From Chaetomium olivaceum (lineage: Eukaryota > Ascomycota > Sordariomycetes > Sordariales > Chaetomiaceae): DNA of 64,000 nt. Positions 33,350 to 43,135 of this stretch are shown piece by piece; within the stretch, counting starts at the first letter, position 1, and every line of letters starts with the position of its first letter. The notes below the pieces were generated by a model, which saw only the letters and a program-made list of their open reading frames with translations, was not told where the DNA came from and searched no databases. A program made the translations under genes and the position numbers. The DNA is taken from NCBI GenBank assembly GCA_039881045.1, contig JAYWVB010000043.1, positions 1-64,000 on the forward strand. Direction: 5' to 3'.

Positions 33350-35941
33350 ATGTCATTACCCACACAAGCTGAGGGCGAGCCACCAGCGCCCGCCTTACCC
33401 GAGCTCATGTACGACGCGCTCCCCAACGCCACGTCGATCAGGGTCCTTGACCTGCTCGAGGCCAGCCCGGCCGGGATTTGCTGCAACATGCACGTCGTCG
33501 ACCTAGACAGCAACCCCGCGTATTCGGTAGTGTCTTACACGTCCCGAAACCCCATCACGGTCCATGAACGCACCCTCTCCGACCCAGTCGTTTTGGACCA
33601 TCTAGAGGCGGATGATTTCGCATTTCCCTTTGAGCATTTGGTCTCTCGACCCCCAACCTCGAATGGGACGGTGGAGATATTTGCCACTGTCGACGGGGCG
33701 CGGCGCGAATACTACCAGCAGACGCTCGAGTATTGCCAGAACATGCCGTGCGAGCACGTCGACAGCGATGATAGTACCCCGTTTATTATCACGGTCAATA
33801 GGTGTGCAGTGCGGGTTGGAAAGAACCTGGCCCATTTTTTGGTGTCACTCGGCGAGCTAAGGACGAGGATGTCGGAGGAGACGTTCGAATCCCCCGAGTT
33901 GCTCAAGGCGAGGGACGCGCTCCGGTTGCCCCTCTGGATCGATGCCATTTGTGTCAACAAGAACGACTTGGACGAGAAGGCCGCGTCTGTGAAGTTGGCG
34001 AGGACGGTTGTCAAGTCCGCCCTGCATGTGTTTGCTTGGGTCGGGGCCAGCGACAGGTTGGGGGACCTGGCACTGGAGGCGGTAAGCATTATCCTCGACT
34101 ACATGCACTCGCAAGCGCTGCGAGACGGAGATCGTCTGGGCATTGCTTTGGACCGTCCATTGCCCGGAATGTTTACGCTGTCGAGCATCATAGAAATGAC
34201 GGCGGCACATTGGTTTGCCTTGTTCTCCTTTTTCCAACGAACTTGGTTCCGCAACGCCTGGGCTGCACTGGAGTTCATCCTGGCTCAGCAGACGTACATC
34301 ATCTATGGCGAGAACATGCTGGATATGTCTCTCGTCTATCGGGTGCTGTCATTTCTGGACGAGCGAGGCTTAAGCGAGGAGTTTTGTGAGTTTGGTCGGG
34401 CATTCCTCGCTGGTGAGCCCGTCTCAGATCCGGCCAAACACCTTACAAAGCTCCTCGTCGCCGCCAAGTTGAAGAAGGGAAGCCCTTCTCCTGCAGGTTC
34501 GGGCACAAAGGGGCTTGTGGTGGGACCGAAGGGTATTTTTACTTTCATCCGCGGCTTCCGTTACATTCGACATCGCACCCGGTTTCGGCTCACATCCGTC
34601 CTCTCCGCGCTGCGTGATCTCGACACTGCTGATCCCAGAGATAAGATCTTTGCCTTTCTCAGCCTTGCCAACAATGACTTAGGTATCGTACCAGACTATG
34701 GTGCAACGGTTCAGGATGTGTATAGAACGGCCACCGTGGCCATGATGAAGGAAAGGAACCTTCTCTCTATCCTGTCCCAGGTTCAAGATCCTCAGAACAC
34801 CAAATTTCCAGACCTCCCAAGCTGGGTCCCTGACTTCAGCGCTCGGCTCGGTAGAGTTCCCTTCGATAGGGGAAGCACAAGGGAATGCGATTTCCGCGCG
34901 TCTGGAAACGCTCTGTGGAACTATAAGGTCTCTGACGGGACGTTAACCGTGATGGCCACCCATGTTGATACGGTGTCTGCCGTCACCGATATGGACGTCG
35001 ACCCCGTGCCCCGGATCCTGAAGGTGGCCCTTGGTTCGCCGGTGCAGTATCCTGATAAGCCACTCATTTGGACTCTCGTAAAGACGGAAGGGAAGACTTC
35101 CGAGGAGCTTCGTCCGCAGTCAGTTAGCCGTGTCGAGGCCTTGTGGCGGACTCTCCTCGCGGACAATGTCAAGGCGGAAGGGTACTTCCCGGGCGAGTTC
35201 GCCGATTATCTGGGAAATGGCTTCTCCAGCTGGGTGCTTCGGGACATCTTGGAGACACGCGTTGGCCTCCATGCACTCGCTGGCCTGCGGCACACGCACT
35301 ATTGGGTGCGAATGCTCGGGTTGGAGTCGTTTTTATCGAAAGTGGCGCTTTGGTCGGCAATGTACGATGGACACCAGATTGCAACAGACACAGAGTTGAG
35401 CGACGCTCGCGATATCCCTTATAGTAGTGCCATCGCCAAACTCCATCGCAGGAGACAAGACGAACGCGATCAGTACCACCTCGATCTCCACCTTGGCATC
35501 CCGGAACCTACAGTTGGCATCCGTCACTTTCCGACTGCCAACCGCCTGATGGAATGTGTAGACGATCCGATAGACGAACTGGCCGCAGAAATCGTCCCAG
35601 AGAATCTTTCCGGGGCTTATCGAGCCAACGCCCGCTCTCGATTGACATCTGAAGAACGAAAGAGTGCGGCATGCTTTGAGGAAAGGATGCGGATAGCTAC
35701 CGAGGGGAGATCCTTCTTTTGTACACAGCGTGGGCGGATTGGGCTTGGGCCCAAGTCAGTCGGCAACGATCAGGGCAGGAAGGATGAGGTCTGGATCTTG
35801 GAAGGCGCTGACGTCCCCTTCATTTTACGCCATGAAGAAGGTGACCGTTATCAGATTGTCGGGGAGGCCTATGTTCACGGTATCATGTACGGCGAGAAAA
35901 CCGCGCATCTATTCTACAGGAGACCCATAAGCTTAATCTGA
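33350..35941 (+). CDS. HET-domain protein (heterokaryon incompatibility type), 863 aa
   Basis: Fungal allorecognition/cell-death protein. The HET domain shows YSVVSYTSRNP (in place of the usual FEALSYxWG), LWIDAICVNKNDLDEKA near residue 195 and HVFAWVGAS; TWFRNAWAALEFILA corresponds to the usual R-x-W-x-x-QE region. A later segment, LSALRDLDTADPRDKIFAFLSLAN, is the conserved post-HET motif, followed by VPDYGATVQDVYRTATVAMM. The C-terminus FFCTQRGRIGLGP is also typical. Start chosen at the ATG at 33350; the open frame extends upstream only through non-ATG codons. Intact and intronless, unlike the NLR in this window. The HET core is split by a long insertion between its first and second motifs. 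Confidence 0.93.
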   Translation: MSLPTQAEGEPPAPALPELMYDALPNATSIRVLDLLEASPAGICCNMHVVDLDSNPAYSVVSYTSRNPITVHERTLSDPVVLDHLEADDFAFPFEHLVSRPPTSNGTVEIFATVDGARREYYQQTLEYCQNMPCEHVDSDDSTPFIITVNRCAVRVGKNLAHFLVSLGELRTRMSEETFESPELLKARDALRLPLWIDAICVNKNDLDEKAASVKLARTVVKSALHVFAWVGASDRLGDLALEAVSIILDYMHSQALRDGDRLGIALDRPLPGMFTLSSIIEMTAAHWFALFSFFQRTWFRNAWAALEFILAQQTYIIYGENMLDMSLVYRVLSFLDERGLSEEFCEFGRAFLAGEPVSDPAKHLTKLLVAAKLKKGSPSPAGSGTKGLVVGPKGIFTFIRGFRYIRHRTRFRLTSVLSALRDLDTADPRDKIFAFLSLANNDLGIVPDYGATVQDVYRTATVAMMKERNLLSILSQVQDPQNTKFPDLPSWVPDFSARLGRVPFDRGSTRECDFRASGNALWNYKVSDGTLTVMATHVDTVSAVTDMDVDPVPRILKVALGSPVQYPDKPLIWTLVKTEGKTSEELRPQSVSRVEALWRTLLADNVKAEGYFPGEFADYLGNGFSSWVLRDILETRVGLHALAGLRHTHYWVRMLGLESFLSKVALWSAMYDGHQIATDTELSDARDIPYSSAIAKLHRRRQDERDQYHLDLHLGIPEPTVGIRHFPTANRLMECVDDPIDELAAEIVPENLSGAYRANARSRLTSEERKSAACFEERMRIATEGRSFFCTQRGRIGLGPKSVGNDQGRKDEVWILEGADVPFILRHEEGDRYQIVGEAYVHGIMYGEKTAHLFYRRPISLI

Positions 35942-36998
35942 GGCGATAATGGCGACTGGAGACCCACGAGGGATACACAGCAACACCATATTATTGAATC
36001 CTCATATTCCAGAGTCTCCAACCGAACTTTCGATTGGCTAAAGTTGGAAGCTTCAGGGTCAAGAGCGGGCCCGAGCAACACTGTCATCAAGCTTCATCAC
36101 GCCTTGTACAGCACTGCCACACGTCATCCGTTCTCTATGTGGGAATACCACGCTTGAAAACGGGGGGGTCGCTCTCATTTCAAGCCGTGGCCGATATTTC
36201 GCGGCATTTCTGATACTCCCTCATTCATTTTCAACAAACGCAAGCGAGTGATAGGGAACGTGTACTGGGCGTCACTCGATCATAAACGGAGAGACTTTCG
36301 TCATCCCGCAGCTCGTCCGAGATGGCCAATGGAACCTCAAGGAGGCTACCGAAGGGGCGTAGCGGCAAACCCAAAGGAGAGACTGAACCTTTGTGCCGGC
36401 CAAACCACCTTACATGCCGATAGAGGGCGCTCGTGAGCAACCGTCCGGGAGGGGATTCTCCGTCTTGGGGTCTTGGTGTTTGCACGACGGCGCGGGAGGC
36501 GTGGGGGAACAGAGTCGTGAAACCGGGTAACTGGTTGAGTCTGGGCCAAAGAAACGATGAGAACCCCCTGCAAGCCGTGCAGATGCGAGCCCAGAGGCTT
36601 GGCTCGCCCGCTCGAGGAATTAACGGCAAGGCTGCCGGACCCTCTGTAGTATATTATCCGGACCATCACCCTCCGCCAACCCCCTGAAGGCAATCTCGGA
36701 TCGGCAAGTCCCTCCCCCCCAACTCGGAATAGCGCCCGGAATGTCGCATTGAGATCCCTTTCACCGTCTGCGGAGCTGCCGCCCAAGTACGGCTCTCCGC
36801 ATGCACTCCAGACTTGGAGCCGTTCATGCGGGAGTAAAATCCGGGGAGCGAGTTAGCTGCCGGCAGGAAGGAAACATGGCTCCAGCAGGTCGAGAGGCGG
36901 GCGCCCAAGGCACCTATATAACGGCTCTCCCCTTAACTCGTGGCGAGCAAGTTTGAGTGCATCATCTCTTTCCTCCTCCTCCTACATCCACCACAACC
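35942..36998. other. Upstream region of the AA9 gene
   Basis: About 1.06 kb. It contains GGCTAA at 36036-36041, the hexamer bound by XlnR/Xyr1-type regulators, some 960 bp from the ATG. No ORF has domain support. Confidence 0.45.
36915..36921 (+). promoter_or_regulatory. TATA-like box of the AA9 gene
   Basis: TATATAA, 84 bp upstream of the AA9 ATG, at a usual distance for a strongly regulated secreted-enzyme gene. Followed by CT-rich sequence up to the ATG. Confidence 0.55.
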
Positions 36999-37796
36999 AT
37001 GAAGGTCCTCGCCCCCCTGATGCTGGCTGGCGCCGCCAGCGCCCACACTATCTTCTCCTCGCTCGAGGTTGGTGGCGTCAACCAGGGCGTCGGTCAGGGT
37101 GTCCGCGTCCCCTCATATAACGGCCCCATCGAGGACGTCACGTCCAACTCGATGGCCTGCAACGGCAACCCCAACCCTACCTCGTCGACATCCAAGGTCA
37201 TCACCGTCAAGGCGGGCGAGAGCGTGACGGCCGTATGGCGCTACATGCTGAGCACCACTGGCACGGCCCCCAACGACGTCATGGACAGCAGCCATAAGGG
37301 CCCGACCCTGGCCTACCTCAAGAAGGTCGGCGACGCGACCACCGACTCGGGTGTTGGTGGCGGCTGGTTCAAGATCCAGCAGGACGGCTACAGCAACGGC
37401 GTCTGGGGCACCGAGAAGGTCATCAACGGCCAGGGCCGCCACAGCATCAAGATCCCGGAGTGCATCGCGCCAGGCCAGTACCTCCTCCGTGCCGAGATGA
37501 TCGCCCTGCACGGCGCCGGGAACTACCCGGGTGCGCAATTCTACATGGAGTGCGCTCAGATTAATGGTAAGTTTCATACTTATTGATCCCGTCTTGCATA
37601 GGACGAGGAGTGTGATTTGAGTGGTTAACTGACACTCTTTTGAACAGTCGTTGGCGGCTCCGGCAGCAAGACGCCTTCGAACACCGTCAGCTTCCCTGGC
37701 GCTTACAAGGGCACCGACCCCGGAGTCAAAATCAGCATCTACTGGCCCCCGGTCGAGAACTACCAGATCCCCGGCCCCAGCGTCTTTACCTGCTAA
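36999..37796 (+). CDS. AA9 lytic polysaccharide monooxygenase, 238 aa
   Basis: Secreted copper enzyme that cleaves cellulose oxidatively. Exons 36999-37566 and 37648-37796; 81-bp intron (GTAAGT...AACAG). Signal peptide of 15 residues ends SA, leaving His16 (HTIFSSLEVGG) as the N-terminal copper ligand. The second copper histidine is in DSSHKGP (residue 99) and the axial tyrosine in QFYMEC (residue 182). ALHGAGN and GAQFYMECAQI are family signatures. The protein ends VENYQIPGPSVFTC with no CBM1 or linker, so it is a single-domain form. Intact, GC-rich coding sequence with TATA box upstream. Regioselectivity cannot be read from sequence alone. Confidence 0.96.
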
Positions 37797-38465
37797 GCGC
37801 TTCTTGGTGATGTGGTAATGAGTGATGGGATGTGAGAGATGATGTTGGTATTGCATGGCGTGATGGCATTGCATCCATGGAGGTGGTCATGGGCCACCCT
37901 TTTGGTTGCCCGTGTACCTCCTGGCACTCTAGATTCTTGTACATACATAGCTTAAGCACCGGGGACCACTTCCGACCGGTTCAGTCTCTGAACTTCAGTG
38001 TGGCCTCCGCATGACTGTACATGATTTGATTTGAATGACTCGAGCCTTTCACAGCATGCTCGCCTTCTTGATGTGGTGGCATGGATCATCTTGGCTTCCA
38101 CGATACAACTCAACTAGTTCCCCATAATTCCCAAGGAACCTGCTTATTTACCATGGACAGGTCTGGGATGATTTATCAACATGATGGCTCGAGCTATCCG
38201 AGGTCAGTTCGCCATCATATTTACGTCAACTAACTCGCAAGCTTCACGAGCTTTCTCTCTCATCGCACCGAGTTTGTTGCATCAACAGTGGAAAGTTAGG
38301 TACTTACTAGCTAGTCCCGTTTATGGTTCACTGTCAGTAGTTTACAAAGGGTCCTTTCACGTTCACACAACTTAAACGGTCCTATTGCTACTTGCAACCA
38401 GATTCAGTTTCCATTCTATGTGCACTTATTTCTCCCATCGTCTCATTTAATATTATCTTGATATT
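37797..38465. other. Intergenic, nothing recognised
   Basis: About 670 bp of AT-richer sequence between the AA9 gene and the second family A solo LTR. No ORF supported. Confidence 0.45.
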
Positions 38466-38726
38466 TGTAACGGTCCCAGGAGTATATTGCAACTATCTGG
38501 TGACGACTCTACGAGTACACTAAGCTTGAAGAAAAGGAAAGATGAGGGAGTCTGGCAGCTCGTGGCTGCTTTATGATCGCGAGTGCGGTGGCCCGAGCGC
38601 ATTGCTAGAATGTTCGGTGTGCTGTGGGGCAACTGGGAATAGCTTCATCCAGGGGTTCGGTGGATCGTGCTTGTACGTGAGCTGGCCGAGGGTTACCGAG
38701 GCCCACCTCGGGCACAGCCCGTTACA
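38466..38726. repeat. Solo LTR (family A, copy 2)
   Basis: A 261-bp copy of the LTR at 1173-1436, starting TGTAACGG and ending CCGTTACA, in the same orientation. It is flanked by the 5-bp duplication ATATT (38461-38465 and 38727-38731). It differs from copy 1 by small indels near 38530-38566 and by several single-base changes, mostly C/T or G/A transitions (for example the CGCGAG/CATGAG difference near 38579). It lies 62 bp beyond the stop codon of the neighbouring zinc-ribbon ORF. Confidence 0.92.
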
Positions 38727-38787
38727 ATATTTGCCGGTAGACAACGACCTGAAAGTGCCGCTTAGCCTCCTCCCAGATGTTTATGTT

Positions 38788-39270
38788 TTAACTCCTCCCA
38801 TCCTTGGCGCTCTTGTCCAGCAAATCCCGAAGAAACTTCTCCCCTTTGTCCGTCAAGGGCTCACCAAAGTAAATCTTCGGTGTCCCTTTTCTGTTCGTCG
38901 CCCACCGCCGGGCCTTCTCAGCCCTGCTGGTACCGTAACATTCCACGAACTCGATCCTTTCTTTTTTACTCATAAAATCGGAATGATCGGATAAACCAAT
39001 CTTTTCCGCAACCTCTAGGCCAATGTCTAGAAAGCACTGGTCACATAGATTAGCCGAGTATTGAAGCACTGGCGCTTTCTTGGTTGGCCATAAGTTGCCT
39101 TTGCAAGCGTAGGCATCATCGCAAATGATCGTCTTTGTCTTGAACTTTCTAGTCACCTCAGCGCTCCACTCAAAGCCACATCTGGGGCAACTGAATCTGG
39201 TCAGCGCTTTGTAGCACATGGTATAAAAGCGTATACCTAGGTATTCCGGGTCCAGGAGACCGTCGTACAA
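38788..39270 (-). CDS. Zinc-ribbon-like protein, 5' end incomplete
   Basis: An open frame of about 160 codons with three cysteine groups: RFSCPRCGFEW, then single cysteines in IICDDAYACKG, then LCDQCF. The order resembles the 3CxxC-type zinc-binding domain, but that is a tentative match. The frame begins with a non-ATG codon and is preceded by a stop. An upstream exon may be lost, or translation may begin at the internal Met in MCYKALTRF. The C-terminus is basic. The ORF is hemmed in by a solo LTR (62 bp downstream) and a LINE (about 90 bp upstream), so it may be a fragment left between insertions. Confidence 0.5.
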   Translation of the reverse strand: MYDGLLDPEYLGIRFYTMCYKALTRFSCPRCGFEWSAEVTRKFKTKTIICDDAYACKGNLWPTKKAPVLQYSANLCDQCFLDIGLEVAEKIGLSDHSDFMSKKERIEFVECYGTSRAEKARRWATNRKGTPKIYFGEPLTDKGEKFLRDLLDKSAKDGRS

Positions 39271-39357
39271 CCTAGGCGTCTCCTAGGGTCCAAAGGTACA
39301 GTACATCAACTCCGTCGACCCATCCTTAGATTTCCGAAGTTAATATAGCCTACCATG

Positions 39358-41875
39358 TGAAGCGCGGACGAGGGCCTGGAGGAACAATCTGCAGGACGCA
39401 AGCGAGGCAGAGAAGCCTGACCGGATCTGGAGACTGGAAAGATGGGCTAGGCTACGGAGCTTTTTGCCGCCCGAACCACCGAGGCTACCGGCATTTAAGG
39501 ACTCGTCCGGGCGGGTAACAGCCGAAACGCATGACCAGAAGGCCAGCGCACTAGCCGAGAGGTTCTTCCCGGACCCTCCGGCCAACCTAACGGACGTGGA
39601 AGACCAAGCCTTCCTGGGCAGCTGGAACCCGGGCTTCGACGTCTCTCAGGCAGTGACACCGACCGAGGTCACGAAGGCAATAGGAGGAGCAAGCCCCTGG
39701 AAGGCGCCAGGGGAGGACCTGCTGCCGATGGGTCTTCTGAAGGCGTGTGGAACATCACTGGCTGAAGTGCTCGCCGTATTAGTGACGAGATGCCTGGAAC
39801 TGGGATGGTTTCCCAACCGCTTTAAAAGGGCAAGGACCGTAGTACTACCGAAGCCGGGAAAGGCACCGCCAGTGTATCAGACCCCGGGGGGATATAGGCC
39901 CATTGCGCTGCTGCCAACCCTAGGGAAGGTAATAGAGTCAGTGGTCGCCAAAAAGGTCACTCAAGCGGCAGAAGCCAACGGCCTGTTACCAGACGAACAG
40001 ATGGGAAACAGGGCACATCGCTCCACAGAGCTGGCTGTCCGGCTAGTAGTAGCCCAGGTCCAGGAGGCGTGGAGACAGAAGGCCGCGGCGTCCCTACTGC
40101 AACTCGACATTTCAGGAGCCTTTGACACGGTCAACCACACCCGATTGCTAGCAACGCTGCGGGAAATGGGCTACCCGAGGTGGCTAGTCCTCTGGACGAA
40201 AGACTGGTTGACGGGCCGCGAGGCCACCCTCCTTTTTGACGGCAAGGCAGCGGCACCGACGGCAGTTCGGGCAGGGGTCCCCCAAGGCTCACCCCTTTCC
40301 CCTGTCCTCTTCATCCTCTACATTTCCTCACTATACAAGCAGCTAAAAGACGAACACCCTCACTTGGCTATAGCGGGGTTTGCGGATGACACCAACCTCA
40401 TGGTATTGGTCGTAACCCCGAGGCTAACGTCCGGCAACTAGAGGCGGCGTGGGAAACGTGTCTACGATGGGCCGACAGTCGGGGGATGAAGTTTGCCCCG
40501 GAAAAGAGCGAACTCATCCATTTCAACAAGGGACGACGGCAGTGGACAAACGAGCTAAACCTCACCAACCCAGGGGGGGGCACCAGCCCCGTCAGACCGA
40601 CGGAGTCTGCCAGGTTCCTGGGAGTCTGGCTGGACCGGAAGCTCAACTGGAAAGCCCACCTTGCGGCGGTGGAAAAGAAAATGAAGACCCAGAGCTACGC
40701 ACTGTCGAGAATAGCGGCGAAAACGTGGGGACCAGGGCTAGCCAAAGCGCGAGAAGTGTACACAAAGTGCATCCGGTCAGCGCTGGCCTATGGCGCATCG
40801 TCGTTCCACATCCCCACGGACGTGGAAGGCGAGCCGGTAAGGAAAGGCATCACCGGGGCCCTCGGAAGGTCCAGAACAAAAGCTTGCGGATTGTGGCGGG
40901 AGCCTTCAAAGCCACTCCCATTCGCAACCTCGAGACGGAGACGTGGGTGCCACCGTTAGACCTGTATTTCAACAAACGGCTTGCAGACTTTGAAACCAGA
41001 CTCCAGCGAACCGACCTGGACGACGGCCAGGGCGGCAAGAGGACCGCAGGGGGGATCATTCTCACTGCCTGTCGCAAGATACAGCAGAGGCTCCGCCCGA
41101 GGAGCGGCAACAGGGGCCGGCGCGAACCGTGGGACTGCAGGAGCCCACGGCAGTGGAGAAAGCCGCGAGCACGATCGCGCGCTGGACGGGGGGAGCCGCA
41201 GACACGGACAGTGTGGTAGAGGACGCCTGGAGAGCGAGGTGGCTGAAGGAAGGAGACGGCAGAGCAGTCATCAGACCGGCGGACGACCTTGACCATCAGC
41301 GGGAGACGCTGTTCCGGGACGAAACGCTAAGACGGCACGACGGCCTGAGCAAGGCGAAGAGCTCTCTGCTGGTCCAGATCCGGACAGGGGCAGTAGGCCT
41401 ACGGGACTTTCTGTTTACACGGGGAGTCCCAGAGGTCCTAACGCCCGCCTGCCAGTGCGGCGAGGGACGGGAGACTGCCGAACACCTGGTGGTGTGGTGT
41501 TTGGCTCCACCGCTGACTCGAAGATGGGAGAGAACTGATATTCGAACGCGACGGGACTTTTACTCTGTTCTACACGGTATTGATCCTACATCGGCACGGC
41601 TCGCGGGGAGGGTCCTGGAATGGCTAATGGACTCAGGGAGGCTGATGATGTTCAGTTTGGCCAGGAGGCTTGAGCTGGAAGCGGCGGCCTAGCACACACC
41701 TCCCTCGGAGGCCAGGAGGCCTCCTCTCTTTGTATACGCAGGCTCACGCACATGTACTTTCCTTAACTGTCGGTATGGGTTTTTCATCCGGCCCGCGAGG
41801 GCGCGGTTTTCCTGTACATTAAATAGCTGAGGGTCCGGCACGCCTTAGGGCATAGCGGAGTATGAATAATAATAA
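39358..41875 (+). mobile_element. 5'-truncated LINE (Tad1-like non-LTR retrotransposon), inactive
   Basis: Reverse transcriptase motifs: PWKAPGEDLLP, YRPIALLPTLGKV, LLQLDISGAFDTVNH, GVPQGSPLSPVLF and FADDTNLMV (39680-40410). The thumb and connection follow (RFLGVWLDRKLNWKAH; KSLRIVAGAFKATP). A C-terminal zinc knuckle-like CQCGEGRETAEHLVVWC ends near 41510. The reading frame changes three times (near 40410-40440, 40850 and 41115), so it cannot make one protein. Endonuclease and ORF1 are missing: a 5' truncation. No RNase H motif was seen between RT and zinc knuckle. The 3' end is an (AAT)n tail. The direct repeat TAATATAGCCTACCATG flanks it (39341-39357 and 41876-41892), marking target-primed insertion. 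The left boundary follows the duplication; the right one overlaps the AAT tail by a few bases. Confidence 0.92.
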
Positions 41876-41892
41876 TAATATAGCCTACCATG

Positions 41893-42355
41893 CTCGATTA
41901 CTGCTGCTCACGTTTATTAGCCTCTGTTCATGGGGCTATGTCCACAAAAGTGCTGTGTTCCTAGGTACTACTCTATCTTGATCTGCCCCCCCGCTACCGA
42001 AACCTACCGCCCAGTACTAACCAGTGGTCAGAAACCCTTTTAAAGGCTAGTAACAATGGCATTGATCATATTTGCGGGTAGACAATGCGGTTCTGGTGCC
42101 CAAAGCGGGACAACGCAGCCATCCTAGCCCATGTACTGACGGGATTCAGGGTTTCATTGAGATCTACTCTTTGCCAGTGAAAGTCTGTTCGGTGTAATAA
42201 TATATCAATATAAGTACACTATTTGTTGAATTACCCCTAGTTCAGGTTTGATCCCACTAGATACATCCTCACACCCATCCGACGGTGGATCGAACGCTGT
42301 GTCCACCACTATCGTGGCTACACACACATCCTCACATTCCTCAGCTGTCGCAAAT
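41893..42355. other. Intergenic, upstream of the acidic protein gene
   Basis: AT-rich DNA with TATA-like stretches (AATATATCAATATAAG at about 42199-42214), 140-160 bp before the ATG at 42356. Nothing else recognised. Confidence 0.45.
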
Positions 42356-43135
42356 ATGGATCTGGACATCATTGACCCAGCTGCGATGAATTTGGAGTTT
42401 TACCAACACGCAATGGACGGGGGTATAGATATGTTTTTGAAGTCCGCCATTTTCGCCGAACTAATAGAACAGCTAGGAGTGAATGAGGATCCAAAAGTCT
42501 GGCGTTCCGTTATTGGTGCGTTTGTCAACCATCAGCAATACTTTAACTTCTCGTTAGCCAATTCAGCAATGGGCGAGGAAGGTGACGCCATCGCGGAAAC
42601 AATCAAAGACCTAAACATGGTTGTTAAGACCGAGGAACCACGCGACACGGACGACTTAAATGCCGATTACAGCGAATTCCTGGCCCTTACCCCTGAGGTT
42701 ATGGATGAGGGTGAAGATCACAGTGAATCCTTTGCCCTGGCCCCTGAAGTCATAGCTCCAGAATATGAGACCATGATTCACAGCCAAGTGGATGGGTGCC
42801 TTCCGTTTTCCGCCCAGGAGCCAGTTCAAGAGGATCCTAGTCCAATACTTCAACAGCCTGACAACACACAGCCCTTGCCCTCCTACATGGACGAGATGAG
42901 TGGTTACCAGTCGTGCACCCAGGGCCCCTCTTCTGGTCCAGATTATAGTCAGCCATTTGTCGATTCTACCTGGAACTCAAGCTATGGGCAATTTGACACC
43001 TCCCCGAATTTATCGTTCGACGGGAACCAGCTCTTTAATCAACAGTTTGAAAACCAGTACCCCACCAACATGCAGCCAGCTCAGTCAGCCCTGTCTGGAT
43101 GGCTAAACCTTTTTAACAACCCCCAACAGATGTAA
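42356..43135 (+). CDS. Acidic, disordered protein of unknown function (259 aa)
   Basis: Single open frame from the ATG at 42356 to TAA. The N-terminal 70 residues look folded and helical (YQHAMDGGIDMFLKSAIFAEL). The middle is acidic with two similar units (YSEFLALTPEVMDEGEDHS and ESFALAPEV). The last 90 residues are rich in Gln, Asn, Ser, Tyr and Pro and poor in charge, like a prion-like or transactivation tail. No signal peptide, membrane segment or DNA-binding motif. It sits in a repeat-rich interval right after the LINE. Unknown family; the length of the uninterrupted frame and the changing but coherent composition support a real gene. Confidence 0.6.
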   Translation: MDLDIIDPAAMNLEFYQHAMDGGIDMFLKSAIFAELIEQLGVNEDPKVWRSVIGAFVNHQQYFNFSLANSAMGEEGDAIAETIKDLNMVVKTEEPRDTDDLNADYSEFLALTPEVMDEGEDHSESFALAPEVIAPEYETMIHSQVDGCLPFSAQEPVQEDPSPILQQPDNTQPLPSYMDEMSGYQSCTQGPSSGPDYSQPFVDSTWNSSYGQFDTSPNLSFDGNQLFNQQFENQYPTNMQPAQSALSGWLNLFNNPQQM

